Source of the DNA: Allomuricauda sp.
GTDB lineage: Bacteria; Bacteroidota; Bacteroidia; Flavobacteriales; Flavobacteriaceae
Direction of reading: 5' to 3'
DNA: 64,000 nt
Assembly (NCBI GenBank): GCA_003712125.1
Contig: RHLF01000001.1
Coordinates: 744,001 to 808,000 of the forward strand
The notes beneath the pieces are model-generated. The model had not been told where the DNA came from and ran no database searches. It worked only from the letters and a program-made list of their open reading frames with translations. Each line of letters begins with the position of its first letter. The first letter of the stretch is position 1. Both the position numbers and the translations under genes were made by a program. Positions 9,919-19,092 of this stretch are shown here, one piece after another.

Positions 9919-12117
9919 TCAATTTTTGTAAAATTTTGAACTTTTTATGCCTGCATAATCTTGTACCAAGAGTACATAAAGCCCCGAAGAAAGATCGGAA
10001 ATGGGAATTGCACCCTCCAATTCACCTTGTTTAATAATGGTGCCCGATGCCGTGACAATTGAATAGACCGCATCTTTTGAAGCATCGGCAGCTACTCTGA
10101 TTTCATCAGCGGCAGGGTTAGGATACAGCGCTATATCAAGTGTGGCAGGGTAATTTAGCGGTGCGTTGATGAGTTCTTGGGTGGTTTCTCCTTGAAAAAT
10201 AAATTCGAAAACCTCACTATATTCCGAAAGCATGTTTTCGGTGCATACCGAGCGAAGGCGTACCTGATACCTTGTTCCTATTTTTAGGTCTTGAAGGTCT
10301 AATTCATTGGTCCAAGAATGGGTAGTAACCCATGGTTGCTCGTCTTCCTTGACCTGTATTTCGTAGAGGGTCTCTTCTGTAAAGTCCCAATTGAAGGTGG
10401 TCCCCTCTTCTGAAGATGCCACCATATCCAAATTTTTTGGAACAGTTATGCTACAAGGTGTAAGTTCTACTCCACTTACGATTAGTGAAAAGTTTTGAAG
10501 ACCATTGGTCAGTGCCCCTTTGTGTGAAATGGTAATGGTATACTCCCCGGTAGCGTTTTCAATATCGATACGCTCAAAGGGGTCAACACGATTATCGCCC
10601 CTACTGGCCGCATCATTGGCTTTCGCAGCATTCAAGCGCCATGGCAAATACGTTTGTTGATGCTGGGTTATTCGAATATCCAAGTCGTTGGTGAGGGCTG
10701 CCGTGACATCGTTTAGATTTCCTCTATTTACAAATTCACCCTTGGGGTCGGTCCAGGAAATAGAGGCTGAAAGTGGGCCATCTCCTAGTGCCTTTACGGT
10801 AATCGAATATGTGGTACCATGATTCAAGGTCTGTTCAGAAACGATACTTGAAAAATCTTTTGATTTTAATAGCTCGGCAGCGCTTTTACTGTTTAATACC
10901 CCCCATCCCATTTTATAATCCGGTCCTGGGGCGTCAACATCATCCGCTGTATGAAGCGCCAAGCCCTTTAAGGTGGAAGCTTTCATATAATTTCCGAACA
11001 ATTGTTCGTGGTATTGCTGTAAGAGGAGCAATGACCCAGTAACACCAGGAGTTGCCATCGATGTTCCACTGGAACTGGTGTAACTGCTATTGCTATTTGA
11101 AGTGGTTGAAAAAACCGAAGTGCCATCACCTGCGATATCAGGTTTAACGCGACCATCGTCTACCGGTCCCAAGCTGCTATAGGTAGTCACCGAAGCACTC
11201 AACAATTGCCCTTTTTCATCGATTCGTGTATTGGCACCAGCCACTGTTATCCCGTTTTTTGAGGTTGCAAAACCCAACAACAAATCAAAACCGTCTTGGG
11301 TCTTACCAAATATGGGCAACTCATTATCATAGGCATTTTGTGCGTTACCAGCAGCGGTCACCATTAAATAATAGGGTGCATTATACATAATATCATCCCA
11401 GTCTTGGGAAACTTTAATATACGATCCAAAATACCAATCAGGAACCCGATCCGATTTGATCCCATAAGAATGATTGGACAATAACATACCATTGGAGGCA
11501 GCTTCGACAACTTCAATTTTGTCACGCGTCCAATCATTGGTCAATGCCTGCGCAGCATAGGCTACACCTTTGGCCTTGTTCTTTACACCAGATGACACCA
11601 AAGTACCCGTGACCAGGGTAGCGTGGGAGCTAGTTTCATTGGAGCCGTCATTAGTGGATACCCTAGTATCAAATTCTTGATGGGTTTCAAGTGCTGGTCC
11701 AGCATCCCATACCCCAATTTGCAATCCATTTCCATCCAATTCCAATCCTAAATCCCCGCCCTTGTGAAGGGTATTCGCTCGAGACACCTTACTTGTCGGA
11801 TCCATTAAGGTGGTATAAAACAAAGGGGTGCCGTCGTCGCCAAAGTCGTTTAGAGCGACAACACTGCCATCAACAAGTACTTCCTTCTTTTTCCATCCAT
11901 TGGAGAACTCCAACTGTTGCATCCTTGAGGTATTGTATAGGTATTCCTTTTCAAGCTTAGCCTGAAGCTTAACAATCTCATTCTGATTACTGGCATAATA
12001 AATAGTTCGTTTTTGTTGCTTCGACTGGGGAAACAACGTATGAGAGAGAAAAAAACATCCAAAAAGCACCGCATAAGAGTACGAACGAAGCGCATAATGT
12101 TTGTAATCAGCAATCAT
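9919..12117 (-). CDS. Secreted subtilisin-like (S8) protease with T9SS sorting domain
   Basis: This 732-residue secreted protease has a signal sequence in the first ~31 residues. The S8 catalytic triad is visible: D138 in GVWDAGPALETHQEFD, H165 in SSHATLVTGTLVSSG, and S353 in SGTSMATPGVTG; the oxyanion region is TAAGNAQNAYD. A proprotein-convertase-like beta domain and a fibronectin type III-like segment follow, and the last ~75 residues (from DIALYPNPAADEIRVAADAS) form a type A T9SS C-terminal sorting domain. It is therefore likely exported across the outer membrane by the gliding-linked type IX system and anchored or released at the surface. It converges with the VOC-protein gene. Confidence 0.94.
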   Translation of the reverse strand: MIADYKHYALRSYSYAVLFGCFFLSHTLFPQSKQQKRTIYYASNQNEIVKLQAKLEKEYLYNTSRMQQLEFSNGWKKKEVLVDGSVVALNDFGDDGTPLFYTTLMDPTSKVSRANTLHKGGDLGLELDGNGLQIGVWDAGPALETHQEFDTRVSTNDGSNETSSHATLVTGTLVSSGVKNKAKGVAYAAQALTNDWTRDKIEVVEAASNGMLLSNHSYGIKSDRVPDWYFGSYIKVSQDWDDIMYNAPYYLMVTAAGNAQNAYDNELPIFGKTQDGFDLLLGFATSKNGITVAGANTRIDEKGQLLSASVTTYSSLGPVDDGRVKPDIAGDGTSVFSTTSNSNSSYTSSSGTSMATPGVTGSLLLLQQYHEQLFGNYMKASTLKGLALHTADDVDAPGPDYKMGWGVLNSKSAAELLKSKDFSSIVSEQTLNHGTTYSITVKALGDGPLSASISWTDPKGEFVNRGNLNDVTAALTNDLDIRITQHQQTYLPWRLNAAKANDAASRGDNRVDPFERIDIENATGEYTITISHKGALTNGLQNFSLIVSGVELTPCSITVPKNLDMVASSEEGTTFNWDFTEETLYEIQVKEDEQPWVTTHSWTNELDLQDLKIGTRYQVRLRSVCTENMLSEYSEVFEFIFQGETTQELINAPLNYPATLDIALYPNPAADEIRVAADASKDAVYSIVTASGTIIKQGELEGAIPISDLSSGLYVLLVQDYAGIKSSKFYKN

Positions 12118-12260
12118 ATTGATGTAAGATTTGGACTACAAATATGATGTATTACAAAATTAGGGTCGTCAAAAAGCCTTTTTATTCGACGAAATACTCC
12201 TAAATTTTTAGAAGTTGTTGTGAAACAAAGAAAAATAGATGTGTAGGATTTTTCTCTCTT

Positions 12261-13220
12261 TTATTTTTTCTCAAAGATGACATAAACTGGAAAGTGATCG
12301 CTATACCCCCCTAGATATTTCTTGCCCACATACGTTCGAAACGGATTGCCCTTGTACTTGCCCTTCCATTCTTTGACAAGCTTAGGCGAAAATATGCCCG
12401 CTTTTTTGAACATATGTGTATTTGGTTCATGATTTAGGAAGGTATGTGAAATGATGACCTGATCAAAGAGACTCCATTTGCCCTTGTAGTTGGCACTGCC
12501 TTTATCCCAGGACAACAATTTTTTCATGGGATTTATAAAATGCCCCGAATCCATCAACATCCTAATGCTTTTAGAATTTGGGTCATCATTAAAATCTCCC
12601 ATAATAATGCAGTTGTCACCTCCATTATCAGAAGTCCTAATTTTTTGAAGAATCGTTTGTGCAGCGCGTTCCCGTTTTGGACTGGAAAGCTCGGCCCCAT
12701 CTCTTCGAGAGGGCCAATGATTCACAAAAACCTGCACCTGTTCACCATTAAGTCTGCCTTGAACATAGAGAATGTCACGGGTCCAATCGCGTTCCCCAGA
12801 TTCATTTTCGACAACAACCTCAACCGTTTCAGCACTATCGACCTTGAAATGCTTTTTGTGATAGAGCAGCGCTGTATCAATCCCCCGTTCATCCTGTGAG
12901 TCAAAATGAACAAAGCCATAGTCGATATCTTCCAATGCCTTATCGTCTAACAAACTTTCCAACACCTTGCTATTTTCAACCTCTGCCACACCCACTAGCA
13001 CTGGCGGATAGGCTGAGTGTTCCAAACCAATCTCACTGATAACCTTGGCCAGCTTTTTTCGTTTCTTTTTAAACCGCTTTTCAGTCCACTTTTTAGGTCC
13101 CTTTGGGGTAAAGTCATCGTCCAATTTGGTCGGATCGTCATGCGTATCAAAAAAATTTTCAAGATTGTAAAAAGCAATGGTATATCGTTGCTTGAAGGAA
13201 CCCTTATCAGCCATGGTCAT
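12261..13220 (-). CDS. Endonuclease/exonuclease/phosphatase (EEP) family hydrolase
   Basis: The 319-residue protein has the DNase I-like fold signatures: the metal-binding FYNLENFFDTHDDP, VAEVENSKVLESLL with its catalytic glutamate, NHWPSRRDG, the GDFNDDPNS aspartate pair, and a terminal SDHFPVYV. Members are Mg2+-dependent nucleases or phosphodiesterases. There is no obvious signal peptide when translation begins at ATG 13220 (MTMADKG); ATG 13253 would add a hydrophobic MFPFFVFWVKP stretch, so a secreted form cannot be excluded. It is divergent from hflX with only 59 bases between starts. Confidence 0.88.
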   Translation of the reverse strand: MTMADKGSFKQRYTIAFYNLENFFDTHDDPTKLDDDFTPKGPKKWTEKRFKKKRKKLAKVISEIGLEHSAYPPVLVGVAEVENSKVLESLLDDKALEDIDYGFVHFDSQDERGIDTALLYHKKHFKVDSAETVEVVVENESGERDWTRDILYVQGRLNGEQVQVFVNHWPSRRDGAELSSPKRERAAQTILQKIRTSDNGGDNCIIMGDFNDDPNSKSIRMLMDSGHFINPMKKLLSWDKGSANYKGKWSLFDQVIISHTFLNHEPNTHMFKKAGIFSPKLVKEWKGKYKGNPFRTYVGKKYLGGYSDHFPVYVIFEKK

Positions 13221-13257
13221 TGGTTTGACCCAAAATACAAAAAACGGAAACATTGTT

Positions 13258-13265
13258 TAGCTTTG
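13258..13265 (+). promoter_or_regulatory. Candidate -7 element of hflX
   Basis: TAGCTTTG matches the TAnnTTTG consensus and lies 14 bases before the hflX ATG, so the leader would be very short. No TTG is seen at the standard upstream spacing, so confidence is limited. Confidence 0.35.
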
Positions 13266-13279
13266 CTTTTTGATTTCCT

Positions 13280-14491
13280 ATGCTTGAGAAAAAAGAACTG
13301 GCTTACGAAAAGGCGGTATTGATCGGAGTGATCAATAGTGCACAGAATGAAGAAAAAGTAGCCGAATATCTTGATGAACTCGAATTCTTGACGTTTACCG
13401 CTGGAGGAGAGGTTTGCAAACGATTTGTTCAACGTGTCGAAACACCAAATCCGAAAACCTATATTGGCAGTGGTAAGATGGAAGAGGTGCAGCAATTTGT
13501 AAAAACCAATGACATCGGTTCTGTAATTTTTGACGATGAACTATCACCAGCACAACAGAACAATATTGAAAAAATACTACGCTGTAAAATCTTGGACCGG
13601 ACAGGACTTATATTGGATATTTTCGCCCAACGTGCCAAGACAAGTTATGCGCGAACACAGGTCGAATTGGCCCAATACGAATACCTGCTACCCCGATTAA
13701 CCGGATTATGGACGCACTTGGAAAGGCAACGTGGGGGTATCGGAATGCGCGGACCTGGGGAAACTGAAATTGAAACCGACCGTCGTATCGTACGCGACCG
13801 TATTGCGCTACTCAAAAAGAAGTTGGTGAAAATTGACAAGCAAATGGAGACCCAAAGAGGTAATCGGGGATCTTTGGTTCGTGTTGCTTTGGTCGGTTAT
13901 ACCAACGTCGGCAAATCTACCCTGATGAATGTCATTAGTAAAAGCCACGTATTCGCCGAGAACAAACTTTTTGCTACCCTTGATACCACGGTACGAAAAG
14001 TAGTTATTGGAAATCTACCCTTTCTGATGAGCGATACCGTTGGTTTTATTAGAAAACTGCCTACCCAGCTTGTTGAAAGTTTTAAAAGCACCTTAGATGA
14101 AGTACGGGAGGCAGACCTATTGCTGCATGTTGTAGATATTTCGCATCCCAATTTTGAAGAGCATATTGCTTCCGTTAATCAAATATTAGAGGAGATAAAA
14201 AGTGTTCATAAGCCCACCCTAATGGTCTTTAACAAAATAGACCGGTATACCCCTGAAGAAATTGAGGATGACGATCTGGTAACTGAAAAAACTTCGGCAC
14301 ATTTCAGTTTGGAAGAATGGAAGCTGACCTGGTTTGGAAAAATGGGTGAAAATGTCCTTTTTATTTCGGCCTTGAACAAAGAAAATCTGGACGAGTTTAG
14401 AAAACGGGTCTATAAGGAAGTGCGCGACATTCATGTGACGCGATTCCCCTACAATAATTTCCTCTACCCCGAACATCTCGATGAATTCTAA
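13280..14491 (+). CDS. hflX: Ribosome-associated GTPase HflX
   Basis: HflX is a GTPase that splits or rescues 70S ribosomes, notably under heat stress. The 403-residue protein has the N-terminal HflX domain (TFTAGGEVCKRFVQR, NPKTYIGSGKMEE, FDDELSPAQQNNIEK), the glycine-rich linker GGIGMRGPGETEIETDRR, and a G domain with G1 GYTNVGKST, G3 DTVGFIRKLP and G4 NKID. The C-terminal ~45 residues after LFISALNKENLDEFRKR complete the usual length. It converges, across a terminator, with the DUF3078 gene. The call is very secure. Confidence 0.97.
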   Translation: MLEKKELAYEKAVLIGVINSAQNEEKVAEYLDELEFLTFTAGGEVCKRFVQRVETPNPKTYIGSGKMEEVQQFVKTNDIGSVIFDDELSPAQQNNIEKILRCKILDRTGLILDIFAQRAKTSYARTQVELAQYEYLLPRLTGLWTHLERQRGGIGMRGPGETEIETDRRIVRDRIALLKKKLVKIDKQMETQRGNRGSLVRVALVGYTNVGKSTLMNVISKSHVFAENKLFATLDTTVRKVVIGNLPFLMSDTVGFIRKLPTQLVESFKSTLDEVREADLLLHVVDISHPNFEEHIASVNQILEEIKSVHKPTLMVFNKIDRYTPEEIEDDDLVTEKTSAHFSLEEWKLTWFGKMGENVLFISALNKENLDEFRKRVYKEVRDIHVTRFPYNNFLYPEHLDEF

Positions 14492-14779
14492 GCGTTTGAA
14501 TTGCGATTTGAACATTCCGTATTCCATGAAATGCATTTTTTTGGGTTCAATTGAATTCTCCAAAATGAAACACATTGGGGGCCTTGGTGTCATTCATCGT
14601 TAAAATCAAGCCGTTCATAAGACCCACAACAAAAAAATAGGGGTTGACAACAAATAATTCGCATCCTGGCCAAACCGCCCTAAGTTTACACTGTATTTAA
14701 GTTATAGTGTTTCCCCAAAGCACTTTGAACTAACTGCTTAAGTTTATGATATAACCCCAATTAAAAACCCTACTTAATT
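14492..14779. other. Intergenic stretch after hflX with no gene seen
   Basis: About 290 bases lie between the hflX stop and the bidirectional terminator. I see no ORF with plausible composition, no tRNA cloverleaf and no strong promoter. Short frames here, including one antisense to the hflX 3' end, lack coding character. The region contains TTGACA-like and AT-rich segments only. Confidence 0.5.
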
Positions 14780-14810
14780 AAAAAACCCCGGCTTTTACCG
14801 GGGTTTTTTA
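14780..14810. terminator. Bidirectional intrinsic terminator between hflX and DUF3078 gene
   Basis: CCCCGG (14786-14791), a six-base loop, and CCGGGG (14798-14803) form a perfect stem flanked by A-runs on the left and T-runs on the right, extending the stem by A:T pairs. The symmetric shape serves both converging genes. Confidence 0.92.
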
Positions 14811-14827
14811 CATGTAATTGTATCTTA

Positions 14828-15763
14828 TTATTGGAAAGAGTAACTGAGTCCCAATGTCCAATAGGTTTGCAACTCATTGTCAAGATTCTCAAAAGTTGCA
14901 TTTGGATCTGGGGTTGGCGCCAAGTTTCTAACAAAATTCAACGCTTCCTGCTTGTTGTTTCTCAAACCAAAATCAAAACCTACCCCAATCACTTTCCACA
15001 AGGTATAGGAAAACGAATTGATCCAAGTCCAGTTGCTCAAATCTCCACTTTCGTAGCTCTGAAACATCGAAAGGTTTGATTTAAAATTCACCGCACCGAT
15101 CTGACGGGTATAATCTGCAACAATTTTGGCCCCCGCAGAAGAATTAAAAATGGTTTCGTCATCGGCAAAAACAAAATTGTAGTTCAAGGGGTGTATCACC
15201 ACAACCAAATCTGTGATTGGGGTCCATGTGAAACCTACACCTAAATCCAAATACCCTGGATCGTTAAAGTTGTTCAAAATAGTCGTACGGTATTCCATCA
15301 AACCCGATACCGCCCATTTGTCGCTCAATTTGCGGCCATAAAGTGAGGTCAAATTAAAAACATCAACCGCTTGTCTAAAACCATCCTCATCGTTGGGGTC
15401 ATCTTTATCATCAAGTTTTACCCAAGAAAAATTGGTGTTCAATGCATTTCTCCAAAAGAATTTTTCTTGCTGTAAATTGGCAAAGGCGTTCACCGTGAAT
15501 CCAATGTTTCCCGAGGAGTTATTCGGGAAGCCTTGGGCATACCAATTGCTAAATTCTGAAATGTTGCCTCCTATGGTTCCAAAGGCTCCCACACGCCAAC
15601 CTGGCAATGCATCAATTTGCGCCTGAAGGGCATCAACCCTACCTTGAATGGCTGCAATCGAATCTTTCTTAGGTGCCATTTCAGCCTCAAGTTCTTCTTT
15701 GGTTTGTGACCAACCCATGCTTAGGGTGAGCATGGCCATTACGGTCAAGATTAAGTTCTTCAT
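14828..15763 (-). CDS. DUF3078 outer-membrane beta-barrel protein
   Basis: This 311-residue protein starts with a signal peptide (MKNLILTVMAMLTLSMGWSQ) followed by a short coiled coil (ELEAEMAPKKDSIAAIQGRVDALQAQID written in part; residues about 22-50). The remainder matches the flavobacterial DUF3078 pattern: SEFSNWYAQGFPNNSSGN, WRNALNTNFSWVKLDD, amphipathic strands ending in SYSF, and a final residue pair YSFQ. The role is unknown; it is an outer-membrane protein common in this phylum. It lies at the promoter-distal end of the suf gene run, 59 bases after DUF2480, so it may be partly cotranscribed. Confidence 0.85.
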   Translation of the reverse strand: MKNLILTVMAMLTLSMGWSQTKEELEAEMAPKKDSIAAIQGRVDALQAQIDALPGWRVGAFGTIGGNISEFSNWYAQGFPNNSSGNIGFTVNAFANLQQEKFFWRNALNTNFSWVKLDDKDDPNDEDGFRQAVDVFNLTSLYGRKLSDKWAVSGLMEYRTTILNNFNDPGYLDLGVGFTWTPITDLVVVIHPLNYNFVFADDETIFNSSAGAKIVADYTRQIGAVNFKSNLSMFQSYESGDLSNWTWINSFSYTLWKVIGVGFDFGLRNNKQEALNFVRNLAPTPDPNATFENLDNELQTYWTLGLSYSFQ

Positions 15764-15822
15764 AATTTATGAGTGTTTATCGATTTAGAACCCCAAAGGT
15801 ACAAATAGTCACTTGTAGCAGC

Positions 15823-16329
15823 CTATTTTTTCTTGTAGATGGGCACCGAAGAGCAGGCCTCACCATACATTACCCCTTTCGCTACGGTTTGGATTTTTGC
15901 CACTGCCATCAAATAAGCATTTTCGGGAACGGGTTTGTTCGAGCACCCCTTGATGATCACAGGTTTATCAGTAAACTCTACAACATCAAGTTGATCGATA
16001 ATGGCTTGATAAATACTGGTTTCCAATACCTCCAGATTGCCCTTGACCACGCGCTTCGCAAACGGATTTAAATGAGATGCCACAAGCATATAAGCCCAAC
16101 CGGGGACAATTGCATCTGTAGAACAGGTCACCGCAACAAAGGCATCTTGGTATTGTTCCCAATGGTGTTTTGAAACAAAATCGCGGAATTCCTTTTCACG
16201 AAGTATCAAACCTTCATACAACCAGTCTTTGATATCCAAAAGAATCCGATCACCTGCTGGGTATAAGGCCTCCAAGTCGAAGGTGACCAACTTGCTATTT
16301 GCGACTCTATTTACTATTTCACCTTCCAT
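15823..16329 (-). CDS. DUF2480 family protein
   Basis: This 168-residue cytosolic protein matches DUF2480, a Bacteroidetes family of unknown function. Conserved-looking segments are VTFDLEALYPAGDRILLDIKDWLYEGLILREKEFR (in two parts), CSTDAIVPGWAYMLVASHL and VIIKGCSNKPVPENAYL with a cysteine. It lies 3 bases after the sufT-like gene in the suf run, and this neighbourhood is typical of the family, so a link to Fe-S metabolism is possible but unproved. Confidence 0.85.
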   Translation of the reverse strand: MEGEIVNRVANSKLVTFDLEALYPAGDRILLDIKDWLYEGLILREKEFRDFVSKHHWEQYQDAFVAVTCSTDAIVPGWAYMLVASHLNPFAKRVVKGNLEVLETSIYQAIIDQLDVVEFTDKPVIIKGCSNKPVPENAYLMAVAKIQTVAKGVMYGEACSSVPIYKKK

Positions 16330-16332
16330 ATT

Positions 16333-16662
16333 CTAAAGAAGACCAAGTTCTAATTTTGCCTCTTCGCTCATCAAATCTTGGCTCCAAGGAGGTTCAAAGG
16401 TAATTTCGACCTCGGCATCCTTAATGGCATCAAGCGACTTTACTTTTTCTTCAACCTCAACGGGTAAGGTTTCGGCAACCGGGCAATTGGGTGATGTCAG
16501 GGTCATCAAGATCTTCACCTCATCATCTTCATTGACCAGCACATCATATATCAACCCCAGCTCATAAATGTCAACAGGAATCTCAGGGTCATAAATTGTC
16601 TTTAAAACCCCAACTATTTTTTCGCCCAGTTCTGCAGTATCTCTCACTGTATCTTCACTCAT
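16333..16662 (-). CDS. sufT: SUF-system DUF59/MIP18 protein (SufT/PaaD-like)
   Basis: This 109-residue protein is a stand-alone DUF59 (MIP18-like) domain. It has the conserved IYDPEIPVDIYELGLIYDV and TLTSPNCPVAETLP with the reactive cysteine, then FEPPWSQDLMSEEAKLELGLL. DUF59 proteins help mature or deliver Fe-S clusters to target proteins. Its start overlaps the sufE stop by one base (TGATG), which places it firmly in the suf operon. The symbol is by analogy; some annotations call it SufT or a PaaD-like SUF protein. Confidence 0.9.
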   Translation of the reverse strand: MSEDTVRDTAELGEKIVGVLKTIYDPEIPVDIYELGLIYDVLVNEDDEVKILMTLTSPNCPVAETLPVEVEEKVKSLDAIKDAEVEITFEPPWSQDLMSEEAKLELGLL

Positions 16663-17084
16663 CAGTTCAATTGGGTTTGGTAGGCCACCGCGTACAGTTT
16701 CAATTGTTTGATCATACTTACCAAACCATTGGCCCGCGTAGGTGACAAATGTTCTTTTAAACCTATCTCATCTATAAAATTGGTGTCCGCATCAATAATG
16801 TCTTGGGGCTTTTGGTTGCTAAACGCCCGGATCAATATGGCGATGATACCCTTTGTAATAATGGCATCACTATCTGCCGTAAACACCAGTTTGTCATGAT
16901 CGAGTTCAGCATGCACCCATACCTTACTCTGGCAACCTTTGATAATGTTATCATCGGTCTTGTACTGGTCGGCAATTATGGGCAGAGATTTGCCCAATTC
17001 AATCATATACTCATAGCGTTGCATCCAATCTTCAAACATGGAAAACTCATCTACTATTTCTTCTTGAATGGTTTGAATGGTCAT
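16662..17084 (-). CDS. sufE: Cysteine desulfuration protein SufE
   Basis: SufE accepts persulfide sulfur from SufS and passes it to the SufBCD scaffold. The ATG at 17084 gives 140 residues with the family pattern DEFSMFEDWMQRYEYMIELG, the active cysteine in IIKGCQSKVWVHAEL (residue ~51), and the ending GLKEHLSPTRANGLVSMI. An in-frame start at 17129 would add 15 atypical residues. It lies 70 bases after sufS and overlaps the DUF59 gene by one base. Confidence 0.95.
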   Translation of the reverse strand: MTIQTIQEEIVDEFSMFEDWMQRYEYMIELGKSLPIIADQYKTDDNIIKGCQSKVWVHAELDHDKLVFTADSDAIITKGIIAILIRAFSNQKPQDIIDADTNFIDEIGLKEHLSPTRANGLVSMIKQLKLYAVAYQTQLN

Positions 17085-17154
17085 TGCATGAATTTTAGCA
17101 AAAATACGATTAAGGACACTGCCAATCAAAAGATTGGGAAATTGTTAAGGCGTG

Positions 17155-18369
17155 TTACACCAACATGTTTTTGGCCTTTTTTACACCTTCTACCAGGGTA
17201 TCAACTTCTTCCTTAGTATTATAAAAACTAAAGCTAGCCCTCACCGTTCCAGGAATCTTATAGAAATCCATGATGGGCTGGGCGCAGTGGTGCCCGGTAC
17301 GAACAGCAATGCCTAGTTTGTCAAGAATGGTGCCAATATCATAGGGGTGAATGCCCTCGATATTAAAGGAAATCACCGATGCCTTATTTCTTTTCGGACC
17401 ATAAATTTTTAAGCCCTCTATTTGTCCTAATTTTTCGGTGGCGTACGCCAAAAGTTCTTTTTCATAGGTTTCGATGGCATCAAAACCTATGGCATTCATA
17501 TAATCTATGGCAGCTCCAAAGGCGATGCCTCCGCAAATATTTGGGGTGCCTGCTTCAAACTTATGCGGCAATTCGGCATAGGTAGTTTTTTCAAAGGTGA
17601 CTTCGGCAATCATCTCGCCTCCCCCTTGGTAAGGCGGTAATTTTTTGAGCCACTCTTCTTTTCCGTAAAGCACTCCAACACCCGTGGGGCCACATATTTT
17701 ATGGGCCGAAACCGTGTAAAAATCAACATCCAACGCCTGCATATCAGCCTTTACATGAGGTGCCGCCTGTGCCCCATCGATCAATACGGCCGCGCCAATC
17801 TTATGGGCAGCATTAATAAGCGCTTTGATCGGGTTGATGGTGCCCAAGGCATTCGACACATGGTTTACAAAGACCAACTTGGTTTTGGGGCCGAGCAGTT
17901 TGTGGTATTCGTCTATCACGAGCTCTCCCTCATCACTCATTGGAATCACTCTAAGTACTGCTCCAGTTCGTTCGCATAGCATTTGCCAGGGTACAATATT
18001 GCTATGATGCTCCATTGCTGAAACCAATATTTCATCTCCTTTACGCAGCAGCGAAGAAAACCCATTGGCGACCAAATTTATGCTATGGGTTGTGCCCGAA
18101 GTGAAGATGATCTCATAGGCCTTCTGGGCATTGAAATGCTTTTGGATTTTGATACGTGCCGCTTCATACGCATCGGTAGCTTCTTGCGATAGCGTATGCA
18201 CTCCTCGATGAATATTGGCGTTGTACCGCTGGTAATAATCCACGATAACGTCAATGACTTGTTGGGGTGTCTGGGAAGTAGCCGCATTGTCTAAATAGAC
18301 CAAGGGCCTGCCATTGACCTCTCGATGTAAAATGGGGAAATCCTTACGGATTTTTTCAATATTCAACAT
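17155..18369 (-). CDS. sufS: Cysteine desulfurase SufS
   Basis: SufS is a PLP enzyme converting cysteine to alanine with transfer of sulfur to SufE. The PLP lysine is in YTVSAHKICGPTGVGVLYG, the active-site cysteine in RTGHHCAQPIMDFY, and LDNAATSQTPQQVID and NIHRGVHTLSQEAT are typical. ATG 18369 (MLNIEKIRKDFPIL) is favoured over the frame start at 18390 because it matches the family N terminus. It is separated from sufD by an outer-membrane barrel gene, which is not the usual arrangement. Confidence 0.97.
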   Translation of the reverse strand: MLNIEKIRKDFPILHREVNGRPLVYLDNAATSQTPQQVIDVIVDYYQRYNANIHRGVHTLSQEATDAYEAARIKIQKHFNAQKAYEIIFTSGTTHSINLVANGFSSLLRKGDEILVSAMEHHSNIVPWQMLCERTGAVLRVIPMSDEGELVIDEYHKLLGPKTKLVFVNHVSNALGTINPIKALINAAHKIGAAVLIDGAQAAPHVKADMQALDVDFYTVSAHKICGPTGVGVLYGKEEWLKKLPPYQGGGEMIAEVTFEKTTYAELPHKFEAGTPNICGGIAFGAAIDYMNAIGFDAIETYEKELLAYATEKLGQIEGLKIYGPKRNKASVISFNIEGIHPYDIGTILDKLGIAVRTGHHCAQPIMDFYKIPGTVRASFSFYNTKEEVDTLVEGVKKAKNMLV

Positions 18370-18452
18370 AGGAACAATTCCAGAATACAAAGATACAATC
18401 GTATTAAGTCATCACCTATTGGTCATCCATATTTTAAATTGATATGGGTATA

Positions 18453-18974
18453 TCAGAATTTAAATCCTAAACCAACTCTAAGGTTGTTAAATCCAGCTCC
18501 AATTGACCTTGAATATACGTAATCATATTGCGCTTGGATGAACCATTGCCTTGATAGGTCATACTTTAAACCTAAATTATAATTAAACCCACCGAAAGAA
18601 TCAAATTGATTTCGACCACTTTCAAAAAATGTATATCCAAAACCTATAAAAGGTTTCAGGTTTTGTGCAAAGGGCAAATTGACTTCTGAAAATAACCTGG
18701 GTTGAAAAAGAAATATCGTATCGCTTTCAAGAACACCAGAAGCATCAAAGCCTAAGGGTCGACTATAAAACCCTCCATTAATTCCAAAGCCAAGATTAAA
18801 TCTTTCCTTTTCAATGAAACGATATTTTAGACCAATATCAAAGACATTATCCGGACCGCCAAAACCATCAGCAGGGATTACCCCATAATTGATTTCAGCA
18901 TTCCATTTTTTTTCTTGAGCGTGAGATAGTGATAGAATTAAGAGCGACAGGACAAGTAGAAATCTTAATTTCAT
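18453..18974 (-). CDS. Small outer-membrane beta-barrel protein inserted in the suf operon
   Basis: The 173-residue product has a signal peptide (MKLRFLLVLSLLILSLSHAQ) and about eight amphipathic strands ending in the C-terminal aromatic pattern NLRVGLGFKF, typical of an eight-stranded OmpA/OmpX-like or porin-family barrel. It has no visible link to Fe-S chemistry. Gaps of 118 and 83 bases separate it from sufD and sufS, much wider than elsewhere in the operon, and its base use looks slightly AT-richer. This suggests later insertion. The fold call is good; the function is unknown. Confidence 0.85.
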   Translation of the reverse strand: MKLRFLLVLSLLILSLSHAQEKKWNAEINYGVIPADGFGGPDNVFDIGLKYRFIEKERFNLGFGINGGFYSRPLGFDASGVLESDTIFLFQPRLFSEVNLPFAQNLKPFIGFGYTFFESGRNQFDSFGGFNYNLGLKYDLSRQWFIQAQYDYVYSRSIGAGFNNLRVGLGFKF

Positions 18975-19092
18975 GGGAAAGTGTTTTTTGAATTAGCACT
19001 GTAAATCAAAAAAATATTATTGCCCAAAAAACCCAAAGCATTGCTAATTGGGAAACTATTATCAGAAGAAATTGTTAACCGTTAGGGTTATA

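Noticed and set aside
14219-14593. Minus-strand frame across the 3' end of hflX
   Set aside because: Mostly antisense to a clear coding gene, no coding features of its own.
14492-14779. Possible tRNA or small RNA in the post-hflX gap
   Set aside because: No cloverleaf, no promoter and no independent terminator beyond the shared bidirectional one.
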